Shown here in pieces: positions 38,091-47,695 of a stretch of 64,000 bases of DNA. The DNA lies in NCBI GenBank assembly GCA_963814355.1, contig CAWFCZ010000011.1, positions 1 through 64,000 on the forward strand, written 5' to 3'. A program made the translations under genes and the position numbers. Every line of letters starts with the position of its first letter. Position 1 is the stretch's first letter. Source of the stretch: JADGOV01 sp963814355 (GTDB lineage: Bacteria; Actinomycetota; Actinomycetes; JADGOV01). The notes beneath the pieces are model-generated. The model did not search any database. It worked only from the letters and a program-made list of their open reading frames with translations, and was not told the DNA's origin.

Positions 38091-39764
38091 TCATGTGCGG
38101 GTGAGTTTGCGGTAGGTGACGCGGTGCGGGCGGGCGGCCTCGGGACCGAGACGATCGATCCGGTTGGCCAGGTAGCCGGCCAGGTTGGCCTCGAACCAGA
38201 ACCACCGGCCCGGGTCCTCGATCGTGCCTTCCCAGGCAAGGATGTGGGTGGCGACCCGGTCGAGGAACCATCGGTCATGGGCGGTGATCAGCGCGCTGCC
38301 GGGGAACTCGAGCAGTGCGTTCTCCAGCGACGCCAGGGATTCGACGTCGAGGTCGTTGGTCGGTTCGTCGAGCAGCAGCACGTTGCCGCCGTGGGTGAGC
38401 GTGAGCGCCAGATTGAGCCGGCCGCGTTCGCCGCCGGAGAACAACCGGGCCGGTTTCTGCTGGTCATGGCCTTTGAACCCGAAGGCGGCGAGGTAGGCGC
38501 GGGACGGGATGACAAGTTTGCCGACGGTCAGGAAGGTCTGCCCGCCGGAGACCAAGTCCCAGGCGGTGCGGTCCGGATCCATCTGGGCCCGGTCCTGGTC
38601 GACGTAGGCGATCTTTACCGAATCCCCTACGCGAATCGTGCCCGTATCGGGCTGCTGGCGGCCGGCCAGCATCGAGAACAACGTGGTCTTTCCGACGCCG
38701 TTGGGACCCAGTACGCCGACGATTCCGTTGCGCGGCACGGAGAATGACAGGTCGCGGATCACGACGCGGTCGCCGAACACCTTGCCGACCCCGCGGACGT
38801 CGAGGACGAACGCTCCGAGCCGTGGCCCGGGTGGGATACGGATCTCCTCGAAGTCCAGTGTCTTGGTCATCTCGGCGTCGGCGGCCATCTGTTCATAACG
38901 CTGCAGCCGGGCACGGCTCTTGGCTTGCCGGCCGCTCGGTGAGGACCGAACCCAGTCGAGTTCCTGCTGGAGCAGCCGGCGTCGTTTCGCGTCCTTGTGC
39001 CCCACGACCCGCATCCGGGCCTGCTTGGTCTCCAGGTAGGTCGTGTAGTTGCCCTCGTACGGGTAGGCGTGGCCGCGGTCGAGTTCGAGGATCCAGTCGG
39101 CGGCGGTGTTGAGAAAGTACCGGTCGTGGGTCACGGCCACCACCGTGCCGTGGTAGTGCTGCAGGTGCTGCTCAAGCCAGGCGACGCTGTCGGTGTCGAG
39201 ATGGTTGGTGGGTTCGTCGAGCAGCAGCAGGTCGGGCTGTTGGAGCAGAAGTGTGCACAGTGCGACGCGGCGGCGCTCGCCCCCGGACAGGGTGCCGACT
39301 GCGGCGTTGGCCGGGGGGCAGCGCAGCGCATCCATCGCCTGCTGTATCTGGGAATCCAGTGTCCATGCATTACGGTTGTCCAGTTCGTCTTGCAGGTGGC
39401 CCAAACGCCCGAGTAGTTCCTCGGAGAACTCTTCGACGAGCCGTTGGGTGAATTCGTCGTAGCGCGCCAGCAGCGCCCGGGTCTCGGCGACTGTCTGGTC
39501 GATGCTGCCCAGTACCGTGCTGTTGTCATCCAGCCGCGGCTCCTGCAGCAGGATGCCGACCGTGGTGCCGGGTGCCAGGCTCACCTCGCCGTTGGCCGGC
39601 TGCACCAGCCCGGCCATGACCTTGAGCAATGTCGATTTCCCGGCGCCGTTCGGGCCGACCACGCCGATCTTGGCGCCGGGCGGGACGGTCAGCGTGACGT
39701 CGTCGAGGAGCAGTTTCTCACCGCGGGAGACGCGGGCCTGGCTCAGCTGGCAAATCCATGTCAT
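38091..39764 (-). CDS. ABC-F ATPase, EttA-like
   Basis: 557 residues, two ABC domains: Walker A GVVGPNGAGKSTLLKVMAGL and GVLGPNGVGKTTLFSMLAGR, signatures LSGGERRRVALCTLLL and FSGGERGRLNLALTL, Walker B LLLLDEPTNHLDT and VLLLDEPTNDLDV. Between them is an EttA-type arm (GNYTTYLETKQARMR...) and linker. EttA relatives bind the ribosomal E site and gate translation by energy state. The ATG overlaps the stop of the small gene upstream, under fluoride riboswitch 3. A link between ABC-F and fluoride is not something I know to be established. Confidence 0.9.
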   Translation of the reverse strand: MTWICQLSQARVSRGEKLLLDDVTLTVPPGAKIGVVGPNGAGKSTLLKVMAGLVQPANGEVSLAPGTTVGILLQEPRLDDNSTVLGSIDQTVAETRALLARYDEFTQRLVEEFSEELLGRLGHLQDELDNRNAWTLDSQIQQAMDALRCPPANAAVGTLSGGERRRVALCTLLLQQPDLLLLDEPTNHLDTDSVAWLEQHLQHYHGTVVAVTHDRYFLNTAADWILELDRGHAYPYEGNYTTYLETKQARMRVVGHKDAKRRRLLQQELDWVRSSPSGRQAKSRARLQRYEQMAADAEMTKTLDFEEIRIPPGPRLGAFVLDVRGVGKVFGDRVVIRDLSFSVPRNGIVGVLGPNGVGKTTLFSMLAGRQQPDTGTIRVGDSVKIAYVDQDRAQMDPDRTAWDLVSGGQTFLTVGKLVIPSRAYLAAFGFKGHDQQKPARLFSGGERGRLNLALTLTHGGNVLLLDEPTNDLDVESLASLENALLEFPGSALITAHDRWFLDRVATHILAWEGTIEDPGRWFWFEANLAGYLANRIDRLGPEAARPHRVTYRKLTRT

Positions 39765-40084
39765 GGTCGGACCGCCTTGAGTGCGGGTGCCTCGGCGAGC
39801 GCGTGGCGCAACGCGTCTTCGGCGGCGCGGAAATGCTCGCTGTCGACCCACACGCGGTACACCGCAGCCCGTGGCTGTGGCCGGCCGCCGTCGCGTGGCC
39901 CGGTGAACGCCGCGATTCCGGCTGTGGCGCAGCTGGTGAGCATCGCGAACGCTTCGCGCTCGGTGAGATCCGCGATCGGCGCCCATGCGGTCGCGGCCAG
40001 CCCGTTGCCGGTACCGCTCGGCGGGAGCCAATACGGGCTGGGCTGGCTGGACCAGCGCGGGTGTTGGCGGGTGTCGGCGCTCAT
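39761..40084 (-). CDS. Hypothetical protein, first gene of riboswitch-3 operon
   Basis: 107 residues: WSSQPSPYWLPPSGTGNGLA, LTEREAFAMLTSCATAGIAA, VYRVWVDSEHFRAAEDALRH. No family recognised; soluble, alpha/beta by appearance. Start has AGGAG before it and lies 21 bases from riboswitch 3; the stop overlaps the ABC-F start (ATGA). Its tight coupling suggests it works with the ABC-F protein. Confidence 0.7.
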   Translation of the reverse strand: MSADTRQHPRWSSQPSPYWLPPSGTGNGLAATAWAPIADLTEREAFAMLTSCATAGIAAFTGPRDGGRPQPRAAVYRVWVDSEHFRAAEDALRHALAEAPALKAVRP

Positions 40085-40105
40085 GACGGCGCTCCTGACC
40101 GTGTC

Positions 40106-40157
40106 GTCAGGGACCGTTAGCGGCGTGTCCGCGGTTCGGCGGTGAGCCCCATCACCC
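40106..40157 (-). promoter_or_regulatory. Fluoride riboswitch 3 (before small protein/ABC-F operon)
   Basis: Minus strand: stem GGTG/CACC with loop ATGGGGCT, spacer, GAACCGCGG...CCGC stem, CTAACGGTCCCTGAC. CATAAT at 40165-40170 is a good -10 just upstream. After the aptamer CCTGAC can pair with GTCAGG, which contains the start of the AGGAG ribosome site; this hairpin uses the same bases as the pseudoknot strand, so translation control is likely. Confidence 0.85.
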
Positions 40158-40289
40158 AGGCCCGATTATGCCACGTCAACCACCGATGTGCGTTCCGCTT
40201 GCCATGCGAGGTTCGGGGCGGCGCCGGTGGCAGGGCGTCGCCGAATACACGTCGTCAGCAACGTTTTGCCGCGGGCCGCAACGCGGAGG

Positions 40290-41155
40290 TCACGACACGA
40301 AGGGATAGTAGTCCGCGGCGATGAGTTTTCCGGACGCGAAGAACAACGCCCACACGCTGCCCTTCTTCGCCTTCACCGGCGGCAGCGGCAGGCCGTCCTG
40401 CGCGGCGAGCGTGGCCACTGCGTCCACGATGACGTTGCCTTGCGAGCACACCGCCCAGGTCCACGGGCTCGCCGCCAGGTCCATGATGCGGCGTAACCCC
40501 AACGCGGGGCGCTCGGCGTAGGCGTCCTCGTCCAGCGTGGGTTCATCGGCCACTGGCACGCCGAGGTCGGTGGCGAGCAGTGCGACGGTGTCCGTGCAGC
40601 GCAGCCGAGACGCGCTGCCGATGTGGGTGACCCCGAACATCGGCAGTACGCGGCGGAGGGCTTCGGCCTGCCGGTATCCGGTGGCGTCGAGCGGGCGCTG
40701 ACTGTCCGCGCCGGTCCAGGCGGCCGGATCGCCAGCGCTCCCATGCCGTAGCAGCAGCACAGACGACTCGTGCGAAGCATCATCGAGCGCGTCGAGGACC
40801 AGCCTGTCGCCGGGGTAGCTGAGCTTCGTGTGGGCCTGCGGCCAGGTCAGCCACGCCAGGGCGTCAACCTCGCGGGTCGGGGTGAACGTACCGGTTGTGG
40901 CCCGCATCGCCCAGTACGCCACCGACCTCGGTCCACGCGAGGTCTTGTACGACTGGCTGGGGAGCCGCTGGCCAATCACCGGCCGCACGCCCGTCTCCTC
41001 GGCCACCTCACGACAGGCGGCAACAAGCGGATGCTCGCCGGCAGCCAGCTTCCCCTTTGGCAGCGACCAGTCGTCATACTTCGGGCGATGGACGAGCGCA
41101 CCTCGAGGCCCTCGGGCGCGGGCCGCCACAGCACCCCTCCGGCGGCTTCGATCAC
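40290..41155 (-). CDS. NUDIX hydrolase fused to histidine phosphatase (MutT1-like), frameshifted
   Basis: GTG start at 41155: VIEAAGGVLWRPAPEGLEV, then one base is missing near 41098 before ALVHRPKYDDWSLPKGKLA. NUDIX box HPLVAACREVAEETGV; C-terminal histidine phosphatase with LLLRHGSAGD and SASRLRCTDT. This two-domain form in Actinobacteria cleans oxidised nucleotides or dinucleoside polyphosphates. Not under a visible riboswitch; it is divergent from the MFS operon. Confidence 0.8.
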
Positions 41156-41311
41156 CTGGGACTCCTTCGCATGATCCAGCCTACGGTGTCGGATCCGACG
41201 TTGTCATCGGCGCCACCGAGCAGGCGGTCAGTGGTTGCGTGTCATCGCCATCGTTGCGGAGACGCTGCGGATAAGGGCAACGGGCTTTCCGCTACCGTGA
41301 GGACGTAGCGC

Positions 41312-41361
41312 GGTGGAGGGGCTCACCGTCAACTGCGGGCGCGCCGCCAACGGTCCCTACC
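41312..41361 (+). promoter_or_regulatory. Fluoride riboswitch 4 (before MFS transporter)
   Basis: Stem GGTG/CACC with loop GAGGGGCT, then CAACTGCGG...CCGCCAACGGTCCCTACC. TACCGT at about 41293 with following GTGAGGACG resembles the promoter region before riboswitch 1. Directly after, GGTCCCTACCTC can fold on GAGGTGGGACC (41368-41378) as a strong hairpin that excludes the pseudoknot, so this copy probably acts by termination or by blocking a leader reading frame. Confidence 0.85.
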
Positions 41362-41534
41362 TCGATCGGAGGTGGGACCGATACACGCTTCAACACGCCC
41401 CCAGGTTTTCCTTGCCCGGCATGCACTGCACTGCGCTGAATGCGGGCAGCCGGCCGCGTGGTCATCCCGATGGTGCGCCAGGCGCCTAACCGAGGCTGGC
41501 TGGATGATCAAGGTATCGACAAGAGGGCGGCGTG

Positions 41535-42803
41535 ATGGCGACCACCGAGGGGCCTACGACGGAGGAGAGGACTGACGCCGGCGAAGGATGGCTGAGCCCT
41601 GGCGTGCTCGGCGTCGGCGCGGCGTCGCTGTGCAGCGACACCAGCCACGAGATGGTCACCAGCCTGCTGCCGACCTTCCTGGCGTCCACGCTGCACTCCG
41701 GGCCGGCGGCGCTCGGCGCGATCGAGGGTGTGTCCGACGCGCTGACCGGGATCGCGAAACTCGCTGGTGGCCCGCTGGCTAACGACCCGCGGCGCCGGGC
41801 TCGACTTGCGTCCACCGGGTATCTCGGTACGGGCGTGGCGACTGCGGCGATCGGGTTCACGACGGCGGTGTGGCAGGTTGCGGTGCTGCGAGCGCTGGCT
41901 TGGGTCTCGCGCGGTATCCGCTCCCCGGCCCGGGACATGCTGCTGACCACGCTGGCCCGACGCGACGCATACGGGCGCGCGTTCGGGGTCGAGCGGGCCG
42001 GCGACAACGCCGGCGCCATCATCGGTCCGCTGCTCGCGTCCGGGCTGGTCGCCTGGATCGGGGTGCGACACGCCATCCTCATCTCCTTCATCCCGGGCGT
42101 GCTGGCCGCCGTCGCGATCACGATCGCGGCACGGGAGGCGCGCCGGACCGTGGCCAGCGACGTGGGCCGGCGCACGTTGACGCTGAACCTGCGGGCGCTG
42201 CACCGCGCCGGCCTGGCTCGCACCTTGGCGCCGGTGGCGATGTTCGAGTTGGGCAACGTCGCCACAACGCTGTTGATCTTGCGCGGCACTGGGCTGCTGC
42301 GCACGGGGTCGCGCACCCTGACCGCCGCGACGAGCCTGGCGATCCTGTTGTACGTGGCCTACAACGCCGCGGCGACGGTCACGGCGCTCGGCGGCGGGCA
42401 TCTCGCCGACCGGATCCCGCCCCGGGTTGTGTTCGCCGGCGGCGCCCTCGCCTACGTGGCCGGCTACGTGATCTTCGCGGTCGGCCCGCACCAGTGGCCG
42501 ACGCTGCTGGTCGCGTTCGTCGTGTGCGGGATCGGGATCGGGTTCGCCGAGACCGCCGAGTCGACGGTCGTGGCTCTTGCGCTGCCGGACGCGCTGCGCA
42601 GCAACGGGTTCGGCGTCCTCGGCCTCACCCAGGCCCTCGGTGACCTGGGTTCGACGGTCGTGGCGGGTGTGCTCTGGTCGGTGCTGTCCCCGGCGGTCGC
42701 GTTCGGCTACGTCGCCGTGTGGATGGCGCTGTCGGTGACGGCGTCCGGGTTGATGCATCCGCGGACGGCAGACGCCGGCGTGGAGACAGCGCGGCAAAGG
42801 TGA
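41535..42803 (+). CDS. MFS transporter
   Basis: 422 residues, twelve predicted helices. Typical loop after helix 2 is LAGGPLANDPRRRARLASTG, and ARDMLLTTLARRDAYGRAFG before helix 5. It resembles the large group of drug or metabolite exporters; the second MFS gene at 60861 belongs to the same group. ATG at 41535 after AGAGGG; the GTG three bases earlier is also possible. About 170 bases separate it from riboswitch 4. Transport of fluoride or of a toxic fluorinated or metabolic compound is inferred only from control. Confidence 0.85.
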   Translation: MATTEGPTTEERTDAGEGWLSPGVLGVGAASLCSDTSHEMVTSLLPTFLASTLHSGPAALGAIEGVSDALTGIAKLAGGPLANDPRRRARLASTGYLGTGVATAAIGFTTAVWQVAVLRALAWVSRGIRSPARDMLLTTLARRDAYGRAFGVERAGDNAGAIIGPLLASGLVAWIGVRHAILISFIPGVLAAVAITIAAREARRTVASDVGRRTLTLNLRALHRAGLARTLAPVAMFELGNVATTLLILRGTGLLRTGSRTLTAATSLAILLYVAYNAAATVTALGGGHLADRIPPRVVFAGGALAYVAGYVIFAVGPHQWPTLLVAFVVCGIGIGFAETAESTVVALALPDALRSNGFGVLGLTQALGDLGSTVVAGVLWSVLSPAVAFGYVAVWMALSVTASGLMHPRTADAGVETARQR

Positions 42804-42854
42804 GACGAGGCCACGGGCTCGGCCGCACCCAGGTCGGTGGCGACGCCTCGGTGG

Positions 42855-43208
42855 TCACCTGACTGGCCGGCGAAGGTGCTCGGGGGGTAAGTAACGGATC
42901 GCGTCGACGTCGTCGAAGACGCCGAAAGCGTTCGGCAGGTTCTCCGTGATGGACGGCAGCAGGGCGGCGATCCGCTCCTCGTCGTCCACGATGATGAGGA
43001 TCAGCGGGGTCTCGTCCGGACGGTGCAGGAGCCCGCCGACGTGCAGGTGGTGAGCGCTGCCGAAGCTGGTTAGGCCAGCGAACAGCGAAGCTCCGTCCAG
43101 GCCGAGTCTGGCCGCGTCATGGATGACCGCGTCGACCCCGCCGCCGGCGCCTGTGTCCCGTTCGGCGACGTAGAGTGTGAGTCGCCTAGCCGTCCGGCGG
43201 ACTCTCAT
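42855..43208 (-). CDS. DUF190 (PII-like) protein
   Basis: 117 residues: RRLTLYVAERD, AARLGLDGASLFAGLTSFGS, HHLHVGGLLHRPDETPLILI, IIVDDEERIAALLPSITENL. DUF190 proteins have a PII-like fold and often stand next to crcB. Here it is the last gene of the Hyf-like operon under riboswitch 5. A paralogue with WHHKSLY and SSEIHTTRLLSL sits between the two crcB genes at 62.4 kb. Confidence 0.85.
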   Translation of the reverse strand: MRVRRTARRLTLYVAERDTGAGGGVDAVIHDAARLGLDGASLFAGLTSFGSAHHLHVGGLLHRPDETPLILIIVDDEERIAALLPSITENLPNAFGVFDDVDAIRYLPPEHLRRPVR

Positions 43209-43231
43209 GGTGCCTTCCGTCCTTGCTGCTG

Positions 43232-45355
43232 CTAGGCCAGCGCGGTGACGATGGCCAGCAGCGCGATCAGCGTGATGAGCATGTAAGCGATGTAGGCGTC
43301 GAGGCGGCCGCTTTGCAGCAGTTTGGCTGTGCGCACGACAGCCGATAGTGGCCGGATCAACGGCCGATAGAGCAGCACCTCGACCAACTCGACGACGTCG
43401 CTGCGGTAGTCGAGACGAGCGCTGGCCTCCGGGAGGGGCGTCGCCGCGCCGTCCCGGGTACCCGCCCGGTCATCGGCGAGGGTTCCCTCCGCCGGCGGCA
43501 GGTCGGGTCCTGGAAAACCTTCGTCGGGACTGTCCTGCCGGGCGGTGCGCAGCTCCGTCCTGGTCATCAGGACGTTGGCCAGGACCTTGCGGGTCGGGTT
43601 GGCGTAGCCGAACGGCGTGTACCGGTCCTGCCCGTCCACGCCGCCGGTCGCCGACCGCCACGCCGGCACCCGACGGACCCGCAGCAGCGACCCGCGCGAG
43701 AGCACCAGCGCCCCGCCGAGGGTCAGGGCGCACATCACCGGCAGTTCGACGGCTAGCCACGACGGCGATAAGACCGAGAAGTCGGGGAAGACGGGTTGTA
43801 CGACCCAGGGGGATTTCCAGGCGCCGCCGGTCGCCGAGGCCGGCACCACCGCGGCGAGGCCGCGGGCGAGGAAGCGGATCTCCAGTGGGGTGAGGGCGGC
43901 GACGGCGACACACGAGGCGGCGAGCGCCGTCACAGCGAAACGGCCGAGAAGGCCGGGCTCGTGGATGTCGCGGCGGTGCCGGCGGTGGCTGGTCGAGCCA
44001 AGGATGGACAGGGCGAGGATCCGGACGAAGGCGACGACGGCGAAGCCGGCGGTCAGCGCGACCATCGCTCCGGCGAGCGCCATCGCCAGCCTGGAGGTCA
44101 GGGCGTGCACCCGGAACTGCTGCATGAGCGCTTCGAGGAGGAACCACTCGGAGACGAAACCGACGGTCGGGGGGAGCCCGGCGAGGGTGAGGGCGCCGAC
44201 CCCGAAGGCTGTGCCGCTCCACGGCATGTCCCGGCCGAGTCCGCGGAGGCTTTCCAGGGCGCGGACGCCGGTAGCGGCCTCGAAGTTGGCGGTCGCGAGG
44301 AACAGCGCTGATTTCGCCACGGCGTGTGCGATCAGCTGCAGGGTCGCGGCGAGCAGGCCGACGGCCTGCAGCCTGCTGTTGTGCGTGACGGAGCCGAGCA
44401 GCGCGACGCTGTAGCCGGTGAGGATGAGGCCGCCGTTCTCGACGCTGGAATAGGCGATCACCCTCGGCAAGTCGGTCTGGACGGCGGCGTGCGCGACGCC
44501 GAGCAGCGCGGTGGCGGCGGCGGTCAGCAGCAATGCGAGGGCCAGCCAGGTCGGTGGAGCGCCAAGGACCGACAGGGTGCGCCACAGGCCGTAGAAGCCG
44601 ACGTTCACCGCGACCCCGGCCATCACCGCGCGCGCCGGTCCGGGTGCCGCGGTGTATCCGGCAGGCATCCATATCTGCAGCGGGATCAGGCCAACCTTGA
44701 CCGCAAATCCAACGATCAGCAGGGTGTACGCGGTCGCCTGCCTAGCGGAGGACGGGAGCGCCGCCCAGTCGGCGAGGTGGAAGGAGTTCGCGCGGCCGGC
44801 GAGGAGGAGAAAACCGACGAGCACGCACGCCCCGGACGTCTTGCTCACGGCCAGGGTGAGGAAGCTGGCGTCGGCCCGACCGGGACGGGCACGCTGGTAG
44901 CCGGCCAGCAGGTAAAAGGCGACGGTCAGCGACTCCCAGGCGAAAAGGAACACGAATGCGTTGTCGGCGGTGATGATGATCACGACAGCGGCGCAGGTCA
45001 GGGCGTAGCTAGCGCCGAGGCTGCGGTACGGAACTCGGCCGGCGGGGTGTGCCCAGCTGGCGAAGGCCAGGGAAACCGGCACCGCCACGGCACCGGTGAT
45101 GGTGAGGAACAACCCGGCAAGCGAGTCGACAACGAGCCGGCTCGTTCCGAAGCCGAGGAACGTGCCCAACTCGACGCTGCCCGGATGGCCGGCGACGGCC
45201 CGGGCGCCGGAGATCACGGAGAAGGCCGCCCCGCCGGCGGCGAGCAAGTAGGGCAGGGGGCGGAGAGCGGCGCGTCGGACGCCGGCGAGGAGATCGGCGG
45301 CTCCGGCGGCGGCGTAGCAGCCGAGCGCGGCGAGGAGCAGCCCGGCGGTGCTCAT
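43232..45355 (-). CDS. HyfB-like proton-antiporter subunit
   Basis: 707 residues, NuoL/M/N family membrane subunit with about 16 helices. Conserved pieces: FLFAWESLTVAFYLLAG with the functional glutamate, VSKTSGACVLVGFLLLAG with the lysine region, FAVKVGLIPLQIWMPAGYTA with lysine, and YSSVENGGLILTGYSVAL. Overlaps the gene upstream by ATGA. Ion translocation is expected from the family. It belongs to a complex whose redox centres are altered (see subunits HyfG and HyfI). Confidence 0.85.
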   Translation of the reverse strand: MSTAGLLLAALGCYAAAGAADLLAGVRRAALRPLPYLLAAGGAAFSVISGARAVAGHPGSVELGTFLGFGTSRLVVDSLAGLFLTITGAVAVPVSLAFASWAHPAGRVPYRSLGASYALTCAAVVIIITADNAFVFLFAWESLTVAFYLLAGYQRARPGRADASFLTLAVSKTSGACVLVGFLLLAGRANSFHLADWAALPSSARQATAYTLLIVGFAVKVGLIPLQIWMPAGYTAAPGPARAVMAGVAVNVGFYGLWRTLSVLGAPPTWLALALLLTAAATALLGVAHAAVQTDLPRVIAYSSVENGGLILTGYSVALLGSVTHNSRLQAVGLLAATLQLIAHAVAKSALFLATANFEAATGVRALESLRGLGRDMPWSGTAFGVGALTLAGLPPTVGFVSEWFLLEALMQQFRVHALTSRLAMALAGAMVALTAGFAVVAFVRILALSILGSTSHRRHRRDIHEPGLLGRFAVTALAASCVAVAALTPLEIRFLARGLAAVVPASATGGAWKSPWVVQPVFPDFSVLSPSWLAVELPVMCALTLGGALVLSRGSLLRVRRVPAWRSATGGVDGQDRYTPFGYANPTRKVLANVLMTRTELRTARQDSPDEGFPGPDLPPAEGTLADDRAGTRDGAATPLPEASARLDYRSDVVELVEVLLYRPLIRPLSAVVRTAKLLQSGRLDAYIAYMLITLIALLAIVTALA

Positions 45356-46179
45356 AGGAGCGCCTCGGGAGAGACCCGGCGCGAGGCTTGTCGCGGCAGC
45401 AGGTTCAGCGCGAGCAGAATGCCGTGCAGCAAGGAGAACGGGCTCGCCGGCGAGCCGGGGATGAACACGTCCACCGGGAGCAGGTCGCTGACGCCGTCGC
45501 GGACCGCGTAGGAGCCGGCGAGCAGCCCACCGCTGGCGGCGTCCGCGCCGGCCGCGATGACCACCACCGGCTGCGGCATTGCGGTCAGCGTTCGGATCAG
45601 CGGCCGGCTCATGCCGCGGGCTCCGGCGCCGGTCACCAGCAGGATGTCGGCGTGGCGGGGGCTCGCGGTGAAGAAGACCCCGAGCCGGTGGACGTCATAG
45701 ACGGGATTGAGCAGGGCCAGCACCTCCCACTCATCGCTGCCATCGGAGCCGGCGTCCACGTGGCGGATATGCACCGAGCGGCGGAACGCCCGGACCCGAC
45801 GATGCAGCGCGTCGCGCACCCGGCTGATCTCCGCCGCGTCGTCTTTGGCGTCTGGAACCACGAGGGCGCCGCGGGTGAGCCGGGCGGTGTCGCTGCCGGT
45901 TGCCCAGCGGAACAGGTCCGGCCGGGCGCGGACGCATTCTCCACAGAGGATGCAGCGGCCGCGGTCGAGGCGTGGCTCACCGCCGGTGCCGAGCTGGATC
46001 GCCCGGGTGGGGCAGAGGTCTTCCACCATGCGCACATCGCGGAGGAGCCTTCGGGTGGCGGGGGACGGCGCGCCGGTGGTCTCCACCGCCGCCGGGAACT
46101 GGTCGGCGTACTCATCGGGCCGGCTGGGATAGCGGGTGGTGAGCACGCCGTCCCGTAGCCCGCGCAACACCCAGGGCAT
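45352..46179 (-). CDS. Ferredoxin/HyfI fusion lacking proximal cluster cysteines
   Basis: 275 residues. N-terminal ferredoxin-like part has CPTRAI and CILCGEC, enough for one [4Fe-4S] cluster, with the fourth cysteine of the second motif replaced (RARPD). The C-terminal part is NuoB/HyfI-like: HIRHVDAGSDGSDEWEVLAL, NPVYDVHRLGVFFTASPRHA, DILLVTGAG. In HyfI/HycG the motif reads DAGSCNxCE; here both cysteines are gone (GSDGSDE), and the later PGCP is PGSP. No cysteine exists after the ferredoxin part. The protein therefore cannot bind the proximal (N2) cluster. Confidence 0.85.
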   Translation of the reverse strand: MPWVLRGLRDGVLTTRYPSRPDEYADQFPAAVETTGAPSPATRRLLRDVRMVEDLCPTRAIQLGTGGEPRLDRGRCILCGECVRARPDLFRWATGSDTARLTRGALVVPDAKDDAAEISRVRDALHRRVRAFRRSVHIRHVDAGSDGSDEWEVLALLNPVYDVHRLGVFFTASPRHADILLVTGAGARGMSRPLIRTLTAMPQPVVVIAAGADAASGGLLAGSYAVRDGVSDLLPVDVFIPGSPASPFSLLHGILLALNLLPRQASRRVSPEALL

Positions 46180-47282
46180 CAGAGCACCACCCCAGCGATC
46201 GAGAGGCCGAAGCTGGCCTCGATGAACGGGAAGTCGGTGAGGATGTCACCGGCGAACGCCGCATGGAACAGCACCAGGTTGTGGAAGGACGCCGACCGCG
46301 GCTTGCAGCGAACGATGCGGCCACCGACGACCTCCACCGCGTAGATCACCTCGCCTTGGGGCGCTTCCGCCCAACCGATGGCGCGACCGTCGGCCGGGCG
46401 GATCGGGGTGCTCAACGCCGGTCGGACCCGCAACCCTCGGTGCGGGGGGCCCTCGATCCGGGTGAGGCCGTCCAGCGCCCGGGCCACCAGGATGAACGCC
46501 TGCGCCAGCTCGACCCACCGCACCCGCAGTCGGGCTAACGCGTCTCCTGCGTCCTCCACCGGCACAACCGGCGCCGCCAGCTGGCCGTACCCGTCGTAGG
46601 GCCGGCGGGTGCGGGCGTCATCGTCGGCTCCGGAGGCTCGTCCGATCGGTCCGAGCGCACCGTGGCGGGTGGCGAGCTTCACCGGTAACGGCCCGGTGCC
46701 CCGGAGCCGGTCCAGGAAGGACGGAGTGGCCATCACCAGCCGCTCGTCCCGCCGGATCGCGGCGTGCAGCTCCGCCAGCTCGGCGGCGACCTCGGCCAGC
46801 GGTCGGTGCGGCCACTCCCGGACTCCGCCGGGACAGATCACACCGCGACCGAACCGGCTCCCACACAAGCCACCGACCAGGCGCAGGACGCGTTCCTTGT
46901 GCCACCCGAACCGGGCCACCGCGACCGCGAGTCCGGCGGCGTCGGCGAGTTTCACCGCGACGTCCAGGTGGTTGGCGATGCGTTCCAGCTCGGCGTGCAC
47001 GACCCGCAGCAGTGCCGCGGCGGGGGGCACGGTGACGCCGCTGAGCTGCTCTACCGCGTGCGCATACGCCAGGGCGTGGGCGACGCTGGCGATGCCCTCG
47101 ACGCGTTCGGCCAGCAGCATGCCCTGGGCCGGCGACATGCCCTCGAACCGCTTCTCGACGCCGCGATGTTTACCGGCAGCACGCACCCGGACGTGTGGAA
47201 TCTCCTCCCCTGGTGTTTCCACGAGGTACTCCACGGACTCGAAGACCCCGGACCGTACCGGTCCATGGGGGATGGTGAACAT
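46179..47282 (-). CDS. HyfG-like large subunit (NuoD part) without NiFe cysteines
   Basis: 367 residues. Reads MFTIPHGPVRSGVFESVEYL, HRGVEKRFEGMSPAQGMLLA, ERVEGIASVAHALAYAHAVE, HAELERIANHLDVAVKLADA. Hydrogenases have ERVCGICS at the third piece; here E and A replace both cysteines. The C-terminal DPCxxC is replaced by the end FIEASFGLSIAGVVL. So no Ni ligand is present. It continues the NuoC-like part encoded just upstream, but in another frame. Confidence 0.85.
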   Translation of the reverse strand: MFTIPHGPVRSGVFESVEYLVETPGEEIPHVRVRAAGKHRGVEKRFEGMSPAQGMLLAERVEGIASVAHALAYAHAVEQLSGVTVPPAAALLRVVHAELERIANHLDVAVKLADAAGLAVAVARFGWHKERVLRLVGGLCGSRFGRGVICPGGVREWPHRPLAEVAAELAELHAAIRRDERLVMATPSFLDRLRGTGPLPVKLATRHGALGPIGRASGADDDARTRRPYDGYGQLAAPVVPVEDAGDALARLRVRWVELAQAFILVARALDGLTRIEGPPHRGLRVRPALSTPIRPADGRAIGWAEAPQGEVIYAVEVVGGRIVRCKPRSASFHNLVLFHAAFAGDILTDFPFIEASFGLSIAGVVL

Positions 47283-47695
47283 CCCCCGCCCGGAGACGTG
47301 CGGGGGTAGCTGGTCTCGTCCTGGTCCAGCGCCGCCGGGGTGGTGTCCGCGCCGGGACGGGGCGGATCGCTTCCGGCCGGCAGCGGGAGCACCAGCGGCT
47401 CCAGGCGGGGGTGTCCCAGCGGCACGACGCCGAACAGGTCATGGAGCTCTCGTTCGTACCAGAACGCGGCGGGCAGGTCCGGCGTCAACGACGGGTACGC
47501 GTCGGCGACCTGGCAGTCCACGGCGGCCACTCCGCCGGGTTGGGTGACGAGCGCCGTCAACGTGACCGTGTCATCGCCGGCCGCGCTGCCGAAAAGCCCG
47601 GCGAACCGCCCCCCGGCCGCGATCCTGGCGTCCAGGTCCGCGCGCAGCGCCTCGATGCTGTCCGGCGGTGGCAGCGGCCGGGGCAGCGCGGTCAC
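47283..47695 (-). CDS. HyfG-like large subunit (NuoC part)
   Basis: GTG at 47695 overlaps the stop of the HyfF-like gene (GTGA). About 130 residues: RPLPPPDSIEALRADLDARI, GVAAVDCQVADAYPSLTPDL, PAAFWYERELHDLFGVVPLG, as in the 30-kDa subunit of complex I. In hyf/hyc operons NuoC and NuoD parts are one protein. Here DQDET...PPHVSGRG must change frame near 47290-47310 to enter the next part, so either one base is miscalled in a GGGGG run or the protein is split. Confidence 0.75.

Noticed and set aside
41372..41575. Small cysteine-containing frame between riboswitch 4 and the MFS gene
   Set aside because: Possible leader gene, but its GTG is too close to the GGAGG and it overlaps the MFS start in another frame; not enough support for a feature.
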